The translations under genes and the position numbers were made by a program. From an uncultured Chlorobiales bacterium (lineage in GTDB: Bacteria > Bacteroidota > Chlorobiia > Chlorobiales > Chlorobiaceae), in NCBI GenBank assembly GCA_903929135.1, contig CAIYTH010000013.1, positions 1 to 64,000 of the forward strand: a stretch of 64,000 nt of DNA. Reading direction: 5' to 3'. The notes under the pieces were generated by a model. The model was given only the letters and a program-made list of their open reading frames with translations, was not told the DNA's origin and ran no database searches. Shown one piece after another: positions 27,192-36,819 of the stretch (position 1 is the stretch's first letter; every line of letters starts with the position of its first letter).

Positions 27192-27387
27192 TCGTGATGC
27201 ATCGTGGCGTTTTTCAGGGGCACCGGGTGCGTTTGAAAGGGGCGGACCGGGCATGCGTTCCCTCCTTCAGCCGGGAATTTCTTCAGGCCCCTGTAAAGAG
27301 GGTTGAAATGCTTATATTTCCGGCTGTTTCTGACGGGCGGGAATTACGACGTCCTGACCCGAAAGGCCCAAGTTCAATGGATATAGC

Positions 27388-30027
27388 ATGAATCACCGTA
27401 AGCTCAACAGGATCGTCGCCGCCCTCATGTTTCTGGCCGCGGAGGCCGTCTATCTGTCGACGATGGCTCCGACCCTGTCGTTCTGGGACTGCGGCGAGGT
27501 GATAGCGACCGCCCGCACGCTGGGCATTCCGCATCCTCCCGGGGCACCGTTTTTCCTTCTGATCGGGCACATTTTTTCCATGCTGCCCTTTTTTCATGAC
27601 ATCGGCGCACGCGTCAACTTCGTCAGCACGCTCGAGTGCTCGGCGACGGTCATGCTCACCTATCTGATCACGGTCCGGTTCATTATCCTCAACAGGGGTA
27701 CCGAACCGGATGGATGGAGCCTTTCGGAAAAAATCTCCGCTTACGGAGGCGCGGCTGTGGGCGCCCTCGCGCTCGCCTGGTCCGAAAGCTTCTGGTTCAA
27801 CGCGGTCGAGACCGGTCTCTGGGCGGCATCTTCCTTTTTTACGGCAACCGTCATCTGGATGATCCTCTGCTGGTATGAGGAGGACCCGGAGCCAGGCAAC
27901 GAGCGCTGGCTTCTGGCCGTGATGTACATGATCGGCCTCTCGATCGGCGTGCACCTGCTCTGCCTGCTGGCCCTGTTCTCGGTGGTGCTGGTCTACTACT
28001 TCAAGAAATACGATGTGACGATCCGCTCTACCGGCATGATGCTGCTCGGCAGCCTCGGGCTGTTTTTCCTCATCTACCGGGTGATCATCAAGGAGATTCC
28101 GGTACTCCTGGTCACCACCTCCTGGTGGGGCCTGCTCGCGCTCGTGGCCCTGCTGGCGTTCGGCATCCTGCAGACCCACCGGAACCGCATGGTCCTCCTG
28201 AACACCGGGCTTCTTGCCGTGCTGCTGCTCATCCTCGGTTACACCACCTATCTGCTGATCTTCGTGCGTGCACATGCCGCTCCGCCGATCAACGAAAACA
28301 ATCCTTCGACCATCGGTTCGTTTTTTTCGTATGTCAACCGTGAGCAGTACGGCGAATGGCCGCTCTGGCCGAGGAGATGGTCGCAGGAACCGGTCCACCA
28401 GTATTTCTACAATCGCTATTCGAGCGAACTCGAATATTTCTTCAGCTATCAGCTCGGCCACATGTACCTGCGCTATTTCGGGTGGCAGTTCATCGGGCGC
28501 GGCGTGGACATGGAGGGCGCCATGGTCGACTGGCGCGTGCTCTGGGGCCTGCCGTTCCTTGCCGGCATGGCGGGGATGATCTCCCATTTCAGGCGCAACT
28601 GGAAAATGGCCTCCGTCGTCGCCGCCCTGTTCGCCATGACCGGGATCGTGCTGGTGATCTACCTGAACCAGACTGAGCCGCAGCCGCGTGAACGCGATTA
28701 CAGTTATGTCGGCAGCTTTTTCGCCTTTGCCATATGGATCGGTATCGGCATGGAGGGCCTGTTCGCGAAGGTGGCCGGAGTGATGAAATCCGGCGATGCG
28801 AAACGTCAGGCGCTGGTCACCGCACTGGCCGTGGCCGCCGGGTTCCTGCTGGTCGACGGACGCATGCTGCAGGCCAATTACCGGACGCATGACCGCTCGG
28901 GCAATTACGTGCCGTGGGACTGGGCCTGGAACATGCTGCAGAGCTGCGAAAAGGACGCGATTCTTTTCACCAACGGCGATAACGATACCTTTCCGCTCTG
29001 GTATCTCCAGGAGGTCGAGCACATCAGGACCGACGTCCGGGTGGTCAACCTCAGCCTGGCAAATACCGGCTGGTATCTGCTGCAACTGAAGCACGAAAGC
29101 CCGAGGGGGGCGAAGCCGATCGATTTCAGCCTCAGCGACGAGGAGCTCGCAGGCATCAACTATGAGCCGATCGACTCGATGAGCGTCGCCGTGCCGGCAG
29201 GGCTCGAGCGGCGAAGGCTTCTGGATGACGCGAGGCTTGCCGGTACGACGCTGCCGTCGGCCCCTTCCGATTCCCTCCGATGGCTGCTCGTGCCGGGCAT
29301 CAACTACAAGGGGCAGGGGTACCTCAGGCCCCAGGATATCGCCGTTTTCGAGATTGTCGCCGGCAATTACGGCCGTCGCCCGGTCTACTTTGCGCTCACC
29401 GTCGACCCGGAGGGCATGATCGGCCTCGAAAAGCATCTCCGGCTGGACGGCATGGTCTACAAGGTGGTACCCATGCAGAACGATTCGCCCATGAGCTTCG
29501 TCGATGCAGGCAAGCTCTACGGCAACCTCTTCCGCACCTACCGTTACCGAAACCTCGGCAACAGGAAGGTCTACATCGAACAGACCGGAAGGGACCTTGC
29601 CGGTAACTATCCTCCGCTGTTCGTCCGCCTGGCTCTCGAGCTCGCTTCCGCGCCGGACAGGCCGTTCATGATGGACGGACCTTCGGGCCTTCCGGTCGCG
29701 AGGCAGAGGGGAGCCCTTGCCGTCGAGGTGCTCGACCAGGCCGCCCGGCTGTTTCCGCTGGACCGCTATCCGGTCACTCCGGCCCTTGCCTTTTCGGTCG
29801 TTTCGATCTACTCTCGGCAAGGTGCAAAGCAGAAAGCTTATCCGTATATTCAGTATCTGGAAATCCTGGCGAGCCAGAGCGACGAGCGTCGCGATCCGGC
29901 CCTCTTCTACACCCTCGCCAGAGCCTATCGTGCCGCAGGACGTGAGCGGGAGGCCGGAGCGGTCCTCGATCGCCTCAAACGGGTCATTCCTGAAATGGAG
30001 CGGCAGCTGGATTCCTTAAAGCAATAG
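27388..30027 (+). CDS. DUF2723 (TMEM260-like) multi-pass membrane protein
   Basis: Large 879-residue protein. The first ~480 residues contain about a dozen membrane helices and the DUF2723 signature TLSFWDCGEVIATARTLGIP, then HPPGAPFFLLIGH. The acidic residue near the start of an extracellular loop is typical of GT-C glycosyltransferases; the human relative TMEM260 is an O-mannosyltransferase. The C-terminal ~400 residues are soluble, with FTNGDNDTFPLWYLQEVEH and a helical end that may be TPR-like. A role in protein or lipid glycosylation is inferred. It heads a run DUF2723-lpxA-ROK-comF-rsmE with very short gaps. Confidence 0.88.
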   Translation: MNHRKLNRIVAALMFLAAEAVYLSTMAPTLSFWDCGEVIATARTLGIPHPPGAPFFLLIGHIFSMLPFFHDIGARVNFVSTLECSATVMLTYLITVRFIILNRGTEPDGWSLSEKISAYGGAAVGALALAWSESFWFNAVETGLWAASSFFTATVIWMILCWYEEDPEPGNERWLLAVMYMIGLSIGVHLLCLLALFSVVLVYYFKKYDVTIRSTGMMLLGSLGLFFLIYRVIIKEIPVLLVTTSWWGLLALVALLAFGILQTHRNRMVLLNTGLLAVLLLILGYTTYLLIFVRAHAAPPINENNPSTIGSFFSYVNREQYGEWPLWPRRWSQEPVHQYFYNRYSSELEYFFSYQLGHMYLRYFGWQFIGRGVDMEGAMVDWRVLWGLPFLAGMAGMISHFRRNWKMASVVAALFAMTGIVLVIYLNQTEPQPRERDYSYVGSFFAFAIWIGIGMEGLFAKVAGVMKSGDAKRQALVTALAVAAGFLLVDGRMLQANYRTHDRSGNYVPWDWAWNMLQSCEKDAILFTNGDNDTFPLWYLQEVEHIRTDVRVVNLSLANTGWYLLQLKHESPRGAKPIDFSLSDEELAGINYEPIDSMSVAVPAGLERRRLLDDARLAGTTLPSAPSDSLRWLLVPGINYKGQGYLRPQDIAVFEIVAGNYGRRPVYFALTVDPEGMIGLEKHLRLDGMVYKVVPMQNDSPMSFVDAGKLYGNLFRTYRYRNLGNRKVYIEQTGRDLAGNYPPLFVRLALELASAPDRPFMMDGPSGLPVARQRGALAVEVLDQAARLFPLDRYPVTPALAFSVVSIYSRQGAKQKAYPYIQYLEILASQSDERRDPALFYTLARAYRAAGREREAGAVLDRLKRVIPEMERQLDSLKQ

Positions 30028-30037
30028 AACGCAGTAT

Positions 30038-30835
30038 ATGAGCAGCAGCATTCATGCGACCGCCGTGATCGGTTCCGGTGCCCGGCTGGGCGAAGGTGTG
30101 GTGATCGGCCCTTACACGGTGATCGAAGAGGATGTCGTCATCGGCGACGGCACGGTCATCGCCCCCCATGTCCACATCGCCGATGGCGCGCGCATCGGCA
30201 GCGAGTGCCGGATAGCGACCGGGGCGGTGCTTTCGACGGCGCCTCAGGATCTGAAGTTTACCGGGGAGAAGACCTATCTCGAGATCGGCGACCGGACGGT
30301 CATCCGGGAGTGTGTTACCCTGAACAGGGGGACCAGGGCCAGCGGCAGGACGGTCGTCGGCTCCGACAACCTCATCATGGCGTACGTCCATGCCGGTCAT
30401 GACTGCGTGATAGGCAACCACGTCGTGATCGCCAATTCCGTTCAGTTCGGCGGACACTGCGAGGTCGGCGATTATGTCGTTGTGGGCGGCCTCGCCGGGG
30501 TGCACCAGTTCGTCAGGATCGGCAGGTACTCCATGGTCGGAGGGGTCTCCCGCGCCTCCCTCGACGTTCCGCCTTTCGTCATGGCCGGAGGCCACTCCTC
30601 ATTCAGGTACGAAGGTCTCAATGTGATCGGCCTCAGGCGCCGGGGCTTTACCCCGGAACAACTCAGCGTCATCCGGGACGTGTACCGGGTGATCTTCCAG
30701 TCAGGGCTGCTGCTCAACAACGCCCTCGATACCGTAAGGCGCGACTTTCCCCGGACCCCCGAGGTAGAGGAAATTCTCGGATTTTTCGACACGAAGCAAT
30801 CGGGCAGGAAGTTCATCAGGCCTTTCAAATCTTAA
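30038..30835 (+). CDS. lpxA: UDP-N-acetylglucosamine acyltransferase
   Basis: LpxA transfers a 3-hydroxyacyl chain from ACP to UDP-GlcNAc, the first step of lipid A synthesis. The 265 residues begin with regular hexapeptide repeats (IGSGARLGEGVVIGPYTVIE and on) forming the left-handed beta helix. The catalytic His is in HAGHDCVIGNHVVIAN, and GGLAGVHQFVRIGRYSMVGG is the family signature; the C-terminal helical cap follows (GFTPEQLSVIRDVYRVIF). It is 10 bp after the DUF2723 gene. Lipid A genes in other organisms cluster as lpxD-fabZ-lpxA; here lpxA is apart from them. Confidence 0.95.
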   Translation: MSSSIHATAVIGSGARLGEGVVIGPYTVIEEDVVIGDGTVIAPHVHIADGARIGSECRIATGAVLSTAPQDLKFTGEKTYLEIGDRTVIRECVTLNRGTRASGRTVVGSDNLIMAYVHAGHDCVIGNHVVIANSVQFGGHCEVGDYVVVGGLAGVHQFVRIGRYSMVGGVSRASLDVPPFVMAGGHSSFRYEGLNVIGLRRRGFTPEQLSVIRDVYRVIFQSGLLLNNALDTVRRDFPRTPEVEEILGFFDTKQSGRKFIRPFKS

Positions 30836-30846
30836 CTATCAGGCCT

Positions 30847-31857
30847 ATGCCTTCCTGGGCCATCGGCATCGATCTCGGCGGAACAAATATCAAGGCGGCG
30901 GTCGTCGACGAGGCGAAGGGCATCCTGTTCGAGGATTCCCAGCCTACCGACATCGCGTCCGGTCCGGAAGGGGTGGTCAGGCAACTGGCGCTCCTCGCTT
31001 CGGACCATTATCAGCGGGCTTCGGAACTGCTCGATACCGGAACCTTCGCGGGCATCGGCGTCGGTGCTCCCGGTGCGGTCGACTCGGTGCGCGGCATCCT
31101 CAGCTATCCTCCCAACCTTCCCGGCTGGGGTCGGGTCCCCTTGCGCGACGCTCTCCAGGAACGGCTCGAGCATGCCCACGGGCTTTCGGCGCCCATCCTG
31201 ATCGAGAACGACGCAAACGCGGCAGCTTACGGGGAGGCCGTGTACGGGGGAGGCAATGCCTTCAGGGATTTCATGATGGTGACCCTCGGAACCGGCGTCG
31301 GCGGCGGGATCATCCTCGACCGGAAGCTCTATCGGGGCCCGAACGGCACCGCCGGCGAGATCGGGTTCATGATCATCGATTTCGAGGGCGAGAGCGTCCA
31401 TGCCGGTGTGCGCGGCACACTGGAAAGCCTGATCGGCAAGAAGATGATCGTCGAGCTTGCCTGCGGCATGCTCAGTGACCCCAAAGAGTCGCCCCGGCTC
31501 ATGGAACTTTGCCGCCAGAACCCTTCGAAGATCTCTCCGCGTCACCTGGAGCAGGCGGCCATGGAGGGCGATCCGGTAGCCCTCAGGGCGTGGCAGCGGG
31601 TCGGCACGATCCTCGGCGTCGGCCTGGCAAACATCGTGGCGCTGATGGATATCCGCAAGTTCGTGATCGGCGGTGGAATCGCGGCCGCAGGTGAGCTGAT
31701 CTTCGAGCCGGCGCTGATGCAGCTTCATCGCTCGACCCTTCCCTCGATGCACGAGGGGCTGGAGATCGTGCCTGCCAGGCTCGGCAACACGGCGGGGGTG
31801 TGCGGAACTGCCGCGCTCTGTTTCGCTTCCGGCCATCCCCTGCGGAGCGATGATTAA
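30847..31857 (+). CDS. ROK family sugar kinase
   Basis: Protein of 336 residues of the ROK family, most likely a glucokinase. The ATP phosphate-binding loop is GIDLGGTNIKAAVVDEAKG at residue 7; the sugar and catalytic region is LIENDANAAAYGEAVYGGGN with the Asn-Asp pair; GTGVGGGIILDRKLYRGPNG follows. The zinc motif normally CxCGxxGC is absent: the corresponding stretch reads VHAGVRGTLESLIG. Several glucokinase-type ROK proteins of this lineage could share this. comF overlaps its end by 8 bp. Confidence 0.9.
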   Translation: MPSWAIGIDLGGTNIKAAVVDEAKGILFEDSQPTDIASGPEGVVRQLALLASDHYQRASELLDTGTFAGIGVGAPGAVDSVRGILSYPPNLPGWGRVPLRDALQERLEHAHGLSAPILIENDANAAAYGEAVYGGGNAFRDFMMVTLGTGVGGGIILDRKLYRGPNGTAGEIGFMIIDFEGESVHAGVRGTLESLIGKKMIVELACGMLSDPKESPRLMELCRQNPSKISPRHLEQAAMEGDPVALRAWQRVGTILGVGLANIVALMDIRKFVIGGGIAAAGELIFEPALMQLHRSTLPSMHEGLEIVPARLGNTAGVCGTAALCFASGHPLRSDD

Positions 31858-32542
31858 GGGGTTCAGGCATATCCTGTTCCCGGAGGTCTGCATCTCCTGC
31901 CGCGAACTGCTCGATACCGAAGAGAATTTTATCTGCACCGCATGTTTTGCGGAGTTCAATCCTTTTCCAGGATCAGGGGCGGGTGGCGAGGCCCTCAAAC
32001 GGCTGGTCCGGGAACATTTCAGCGAGGATCAGGTGCCTTCCGATGCGTGGTGCCTCTACCCCTACCGAAACAGCGGCCAGCTTCATGATGCGCTGCTCGC
32101 CCTGAAATACGGGGGCATCTTTCCGATCGGCGCTCTTTTCGGCCGCAAACTTGGCGAGCTGATCGCGTCCGGCGGCCAGCATGCACCATTCGACGGCATC
32201 GTGCCGGTACCGCTCCACCCGCTCAAGTGTATCGAACGGACCTACAACCAGGCGGCGAAGATTGCCAAGGGCATCTCCGGGGTGCTGCGCGTGCCGGTGC
32301 TCGACAAGCTCCTCGTCCGGGAGCACTACACCGATTCACAGACAGGCCTGACCTCTTCGGCGCGCCGGAAGAATGTGCACGACGCGTTCCGACCGGGCCG
32401 GTTGAAGTGCCCGAACCGCCTGCTGCTCGTCGACGACGTGGTGACCACCGGATCCACGCTGATCGCTGCCGCCAGGGTGCTCAGGGAGTCCGGAGCCTCA
32501 TCGGTGGCCTTTGCGACCGTCGCCCTCACTGAAAAAGAGTAG
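31850..32542 (+). CDS. ComF family phosphoribosyltransferase-like protein
   Basis: Protein of 230 residues related to ComFC, which assists DNA uptake in competent bacteria. The N-terminal zinc ribbon has two CxxC pairs (C14/C17 in EVCISC and C29/C32 in FICTACF). The C-terminal half is a phosphoribosyltransferase fold with the PRPP loop LLLVDDVVTTGSTLIAAARV and a preceding LTSSARRKNVHDAF. Family members are widespread in bacteria not known to be competent, so the role here is open. It overlaps the ROK kinase gene by 8 bp, and rsmE follows after 5 bp. Confidence 0.92.
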   Translation: MIKGFRHILFPEVCISCRELLDTEENFICTACFAEFNPFPGSGAGGEALKRLVREHFSEDQVPSDAWCLYPYRNSGQLHDALLALKYGGIFPIGALFGRKLGELIASGGQHAPFDGIVPVPLHPLKCIERTYNQAAKIAKGISGVLRVPVLDKLLVREHYTDSQTGLTSSARRKNVHDAFRPGRLKCPNRLLLVDDVVTTGSTLIAAARVLRESGASSVAFATVALTEKE

Positions 32543-32547
32543 TTGTC

Positions 32548-33294
32548 ATGGACCTCTTCTATGTCTCTCCCGGCCAGCTCGATCCCGAACTGGGCCATGC
32601 CGTGATCGACGGTGACGAGTTTCACCATCTGGCCAGGGTACTCAGGAGCAGGGAAGGCGACCGGATCGAGATCACGGACGGGGCAGGGCTGTCAGCCCAG
32701 ATGACCATCGATTCCATCGGCAAGCGGTCGCTTGAAGGGACGCTCCGGAACTGCGTCCGCAAGGCTCGCCCGGATACGAGGGTTTCAGTCGCCATTTCCA
32801 TGCTCAAGTCGCCCCAACGCTTCGATCTGTTTCTCGAGAAGGCGACCGAGCTCGGGGTCGACAGGATCATTCCCATGACGACCCGGCGCACGGTTTCCAC
32901 TCCCTCGGCGGGGAAGTCCGGGCGAAAGGCCGAACGTTGGCGGGGCATCGTGCATTCGGCCGCCCGGCAGTGCCGGAGGTATTATCTTCCTGAAGTGTGC
33001 GAGCCTGTGGGCTTCGCCGAAGTGCTTCGCCTTCCCGGATATGACATGCGCCTCATGCCCTATGAGTCGGAGCAGCGTTTTCCGGAGTTCGAGCCCGCCG
33101 GGAAGAGCATCCTCTTCCTTATCGGCGGCGAGGGGGGGTTCACCGATGGCGAGGTCTCTGATGCCGTCGCCGCCGGATTTTCGCCGGTGACCTTCGGCAG
33201 GACGATCCTCAGGGCAGAGACGGCAGGTATCTTCGCCATAGCCATGGTCCGGGCGCACCTTCTCGGGGAAGCCGACGCCGACGTGCGGCTGTGA
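32548..33294 (+). CDS. rsmE: 16S rRNA (uracil1498-N3)-methyltransferase
   Basis: RsmE methylates N3 of U1498 in 16S rRNA with SAM as donor, using the SPOUT fold with its deep trefoil knot. The 248-residue protein has an N-terminal PUA-like part (FHHLARVLRSREGDRIEITD), LEKATELGVDRIIPMTTRRT, the knot signature FLIGGEGGFTDGEV and the C-terminal FGRTILRAETAGIFAI. All are standard for the family. It ends the operon-like run starting with the DUF2723 gene. Confidence 0.95.
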   Translation: MDLFYVSPGQLDPELGHAVIDGDEFHHLARVLRSREGDRIEITDGAGLSAQMTIDSIGKRSLEGTLRNCVRKARPDTRVSVAISMLKSPQRFDLFLEKATELGVDRIIPMTTRRTVSTPSAGKSGRKAERWRGIVHSAARQCRRYYLPEVCEPVGFAEVLRLPGYDMRLMPYESEQRFPEFEPAGKSILFLIGGEGGFTDGEVSDAVAAGFSPVTFGRTILRAETAGIFAIAMVRAHLLGEADADVRL

Positions 33295-33359
33295 AGTTTT
33301 TTCGTGCCGCTGCCCGGTGAAGTTTTGCGGCGCTCCCCCCTCGGCGTACATTGAATAAA

Positions 33360-33387
33360 CAGTGACACGTAACGAGTGATACGTGAC
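33360..33387. repeat. 14-nt direct repeat, two units
   Basis: CAGTGACACGTAAC and GAGTGATACGTGAC are adjacent and match at 11 of 14 positions, 60 bp before the AI-2E permease start. They contain ACGTGAC-type words that could be an operator, or be chance minisatellite sequence. Confidence 0.45.
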
Positions 33388-33446
33388 GGGTCGAGAGTGT
33401 TGTGCGGCAGGTAAACGCATGGCCGGTGAAGAGCTCTTCCGAACGA

Positions 33447-34562
33447 ATGTCCCAATCGATGAACCAGACGAACACCCTGAAAATCAACCGGATCGTGGTA
33501 CTCATTGCGGCCATCCTGATCTCCGCGCTGTTCCTGTCCATGATCCGCCAGTTTATCATGACCATTCTTCTGGCGGGAATCTTCGCCGGCCTCGAGATGC
33601 CGCTTTTCAACCGGTTCAGGAAGTTTTTCGGCGGACGCCGGAACCTGAGTGCGGGGATGACGCTGGCGGTTTTCCTGCTGATCGTGATGCTGCCGATGGC
33701 CGGGCTGCTTGCCGTGGTGGCCACGCAGGCCCTTTCGCTGAGCAGCACGGCCATCCCGCTGATCCGTGAACAGCTCAAGGGTCCCCCCGTCCTGCACGGC
33801 CTGTTATCGCAACTGCCGTTCTACCATGACATCGGCTCATACAGCGACCTCATCCTCCAGAAGGCGAGCGAGTATCTCGGGCGGCTCGGTTCGGCCCTCT
33901 TCGACAGCGTTTCGGCCATCACCTATACGGCCGTCTACGACCTCTTCCTGTTTTTCGTCTTCTGCTACACCATGTTCTTCTTCCTGAAGGACGGGGATCT
34001 CCTGATGGAAAGGATCCTGGCATCCGTACCGCTGAACGAGACCGACCAGCGGAGGCTCCTGGACCGCTTCCTGTCGGTGACGAGGGCCACGATCAAGGGG
34101 ACGCTGGTCATCGCCCTCCTGCAGGGCTCGCTCGCAGGCATAGCCTTCCAGGTCGTCGGCATCGACAGCGCGGTGTTCTGGGGTACCGTGATGGCCGTGC
34201 TGTCGATCATGCCGCTCATCGGCTCGCCGATCATCTGGGTTCCTGCCGTGATCGGACTGGTCATATCGGGCGATTACCTCCAGGCTTCCGGGCTTGCGCT
34301 GTTCTGCAGCCTCGTCGTCGGCCAGATCGACAATATCCTCAGGCCCATTCTGGTAGGACGCGACACGCAGATGCACGAGCTGTTCATCTTTTTCGGCACG
34401 CTCGGAGGTATCGGGATGTTCGGGGTGTTCGGGTTCATCATCGGACCGGTCATCGCGGCCCTGTTCGTCACGGTCTGGGAGATCTACGGAGAGACGTTCA
34501 ACGCGGCGCTGGTGGACATCAGGCAAGGGAGGGCAGGTTCGGGTCTGCGGGACGGGGAGTGA
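33447..34562 (+). CDS. AI-2E family transporter (PerM-like permease)
   Basis: Membrane protein of 371 residues from ATG 33447; the GTG at 33402 in the track is less likely, and ATG 33459 is also possible. It has about seven or eight hydrophobic segments: a first pair (IVVLIAAILISALFLSMIRQ, then FIMTILLAGIFAGLEMPLF), a central amphipathic region and the conserved C-terminal group with VLSIMPLIGSPIIWVPAVIG and FGTLGGIGMFGVFGFIIGPV. Some members export autoinducer-2, others act as Na+(Li+)/H+ antiporters. The actual substrate cannot be inferred. It is monocistronic. Confidence 0.88.
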   Translation: MSQSMNQTNTLKINRIVVLIAAILISALFLSMIRQFIMTILLAGIFAGLEMPLFNRFRKFFGGRRNLSAGMTLAVFLLIVMLPMAGLLAVVATQALSLSSTAIPLIREQLKGPPVLHGLLSQLPFYHDIGSYSDLILQKASEYLGRLGSALFDSVSAITYTAVYDLFLFFVFCYTMFFFLKDGDLLMERILASVPLNETDQRRLLDRFLSVTRATIKGTLVIALLQGSLAGIAFQVVGIDSAVFWGTVMAVLSIMPLIGSPIIWVPAVIGLVISGDYLQASGLALFCSLVVGQIDNILRPILVGRDTQMHELFIFFGTLGGIGMFGVFGFIIGPVIAALFVTVWEIYGETFNAALVDIRQGRAGSGLRDGE

Positions 34563-34644
34563 GTCCGGCTGGAAGCGTTTGTGGCGCCTGCATCTGCCGG
34601 ACCGTCAGGGACGGCCCGGCTTCACAGGAAAAGTCGGGGAGGGA

Positions 34645-35067
34645 TCAGTCGACCCTGACGACCTCTTCTGCTGCGAAGAAGAACGCACCTTCGATGGCGG
34701 CGTTTTCTGCAGAGTCGGAGCCGTGGACGATGTTTTCACCCTTGCTGTCGGCGAAAAGCCTGCGGACGGTGCCTTCGTCGGCCTGTGCCGGGTCGGTCGC
34801 ACCGATGAGTGTCCTGAAGTCGGCGACGGCGTTCTCCTTTTCGAGGATCATGGGTACGCAGGGGCCGGATGACATGAAGTCAACCAGTTCGCCGTAGAAA
34901 GGGCGTTCCTTGTGAACGGCATAGAATGCACCGGCGGTTTCTTTGGTCAGCCTGGTCTTTTTCATGGCGACGATGCGGAAGCCGGCGCGTTCGATTTTGT
35001 CGGTGACGGCGCCGATGAGCTGCTTGCGGACGCAGTCGGGCTTGAGGATGGTAAGCGTTCTTTCCAT
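34645..35067 (-). CDS. ndk: nucleoside diphosphate kinase
   Basis: Ndk transfers the gamma phosphate of ATP to nucleoside diphosphates through a phosphohistidine. The true gene starts at ATG 35067 ([13 protein letters not shown]) and has 140 residues; the track start at 35532 would run through the 3' end of the neighbouring gene. The active-site His is in [14 protein letters not shown], and KPFYGELV-like [19 protein letters not shown] and [15 protein letters not shown] are typical. The CNNM-type gene lies 188 bp upstream on the same strand, so cotranscription is possible. Confidence 0.97.
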   Translation of the reverse strand: MERTLTILKPDCVRKQLIGAVTDKIERAGFRIVAMKKTRLTKETAGAFYAVHKERPFYGELVDFMSSGPCVPMILEKENAVADFRTLIGATDPAQADEGTVRRLFADSKGENIVHGSDSAENAAIEGAFFFAAEEVVRVD

Positions 35068-35255
35068 TGAGAGAGTCATTTGCGTTGTCGGAAACGGATT
35101 GCGTGCGAAGATACGCAATGTCCTCCGATTATGGAAGGCACCCGGGCAAATCTCTTGTGTGGCCCGGCTCTTTTCCGGCGGGTGCCCGAAATCCTTCTCT
35201 CTTCGGGAGGGTTGATATCTCCCTGAAGCGTCCGGTTTCCTCTCCCGGGCGGATG

Positions 35256-36608
35256 TCAGTGCGTCTGGCTTCTGATGGCAATCTTCGAAGCGTCCTCGTC
35301 GTTGAGTTCCACCAGGAGGCGCGCCACCCTCTGGCCGTCCATCTTGATGACCCTGAACTGGATATCCTGCCATTCGAGCGTGTCGGACACGGAGGGCACT
35401 TCGCCGAGCATGTTCATCATGAATCCACCCATCGTGTCGAACCGGGGCTCCTCCTCCTCGAGGAAGGTGTCGAGGTTGAGGTTGAAGGCGGCCACGAATT
35501 CGTCGACAGGAAGCATGCCGTCGACGATCCATGTCCGCTGGCTTCTCCTCACGATCTTTCTGCCCACGTCGAGGTCGTCGGCCGGCAGATCGCCGACGAT
35601 GCTCTCAAGTACGTCGGTCAGGGTGATCGCACCCTGGACAGAACCATGTTCGTCGATCACGAGCGCCATGTGCGCCCGGTTTTTCCTGAACACTTCGAGC
35701 ACCTGGAATGCCGGAATCGATTCGGGCACGAAGAGCGGGACCTTCATCGAAGCCCTGACGGCCTCTTTCACGCTGCCCGGCTTCGAGAGCTGCAGGTTGA
35801 CCAGGTCGAGCGCCCGCACCACGCCACACAGGTCGTCGAGGCTGCCCTCGGCCACCGGGAAGCGCGACCTGCCGCTTGCCTTGATGCGCGCAATCAGCTT
35901 TTCGTCGCTTTCCTCGAGGTCGAGCCACTCGATTTCGTTGCGGGGAGTCATGATGGAGCTGGCACGCTTGTCGCTCATGCGGAAGATGCGCGAGATCATC
36001 TCGTACTCGACCGACTCGAAAATCCCTTTTTTCGCACCCTGCTTGATCATCATGATGATGTCTTCGTCGTTGACCGTCGGTGTTACAGCGGTGTCGACCC
36101 CGAGCGCCTTGAGGAGCATGTCGGTCGAACCGTTGACCAGGCTGACGAACGGCGCGACGAGCCGGCAGAGCAGGTCGATGATCGATGCGATCTTCAGGGC
36201 GATCGATTCAGGGTGCTGCAGGGCGATTTTTTTAGGGACGAGCTCACCGGCCACCAGGGAGAAGTAGGTTACGGGTATGACCACGATGACGAGCGCGAGC
36301 CGGTCGCTGTAAGGCTGAAGGTCGGGAATGGCATCGAGCAGGCGGACAAGCGGGCCTGAAAAGGAGACGGCACTGAAAACGCCGGTGAAGGTGCCGATCA
36401 GGGTGATGCTGACCTGTATGGTCGAAAGGAACCTGCCGGGGTTGTCGAGCAGGCGGAGCACCAGGTCCGCTTCAGGATAGCCGGCTTCCTTGAGCTCATG
36501 GAGCCTGGTCGGTCTTGATGAAATGATGGCGAACTCGGCCAGGGAGAGGAAGCCGATGGCAAGGATGAGGAAAAAGATGACCAGCGCCTCGATACTGTGA
36601 GGATTCAT
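35256..36608 (-). CDS. CNNM/CorC-type membrane protein with CBS domains
   Basis: Protein of 450 residues with the DUF21 membrane domain at about residues 1-190 ([20 protein letters not shown], then further helices including [20 protein letters not shown]), a CBS-domain pair at about 205-335 ([57 protein letters not shown]) and a C-terminal CorC_HlyC domain ([37 protein letters not shown]). Relatives take part in Mg2+ or Co2+ efflux; the hemolysin label is historical. Mg2+ transport would suit a phototroph, but this is inference. Confidence 0.92.
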   Translation of the reverse strand: MNPHSIEALVIFFLILAIGFLSLAEFAIISSRPTRLHELKEAGYPEADLVLRLLDNPGRFLSTIQVSITLIGTFTGVFSAVSFSGPLVRLLDAIPDLQPYSDRLALVIVVIPVTYFSLVAGELVPKKIALQHPESIALKIASIIDLLCRLVAPFVSLVNGSTDMLLKALGVDTAVTPTVNDEDIIMMIKQGAKKGIFESVEYEMISRIFRMSDKRASSIMTPRNEIEWLDLEESDEKLIARIKASGRSRFPVAEGSLDDLCGVVRALDLVNLQLSKPGSVKEAVRASMKVPLFVPESIPAFQVLEVFRKNRAHMALVIDEHGSVQGAITLTDVLESIVGDLPADDLDVGRKIVRRSQRTWIVDGMLPVDEFVAAFNLNLDTFLEEEEPRFDTMGGFMMNMLGEVPSVSDTLEWQDIQFRVIKMDGQRVARLLVELNDEDASKIAIRSQTH

Positions 36609-36819
36609 GTGTGGGTTCTGACAGCCCTGTTAAGTTCGGTGACGGCGCCCGGTGCGGCGTCATTTCACGTAAAGATATTCAAAAAAAAGAATAATCGTCG
36701 CCGGGGCCAGAACGTTCAACCGATGTCCAGGGTTCATTCAAAATAAAAGCTTGCCTTGCCGGGGGCGGATTTTATGGGTACAATCATGGTATGGACCATT
36801 CAACACACCCGGGTCACAG

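Noticed and set aside
27283-29820. 845-residue minus-strand ORF opposite the DUF2723 gene
   Set aside because: The plus-strand protein has clear membrane helices and a family signature; the antisense frame is Glu/His/Arg-rich without domains.
35068-35532. N-terminal extension of ndk in the ORF track
   Set aside because: Ndk proteins start at [10 protein letters not shown]; the extension is out-of-frame translation of the 3' part of the CBS-domain gene and spacer.
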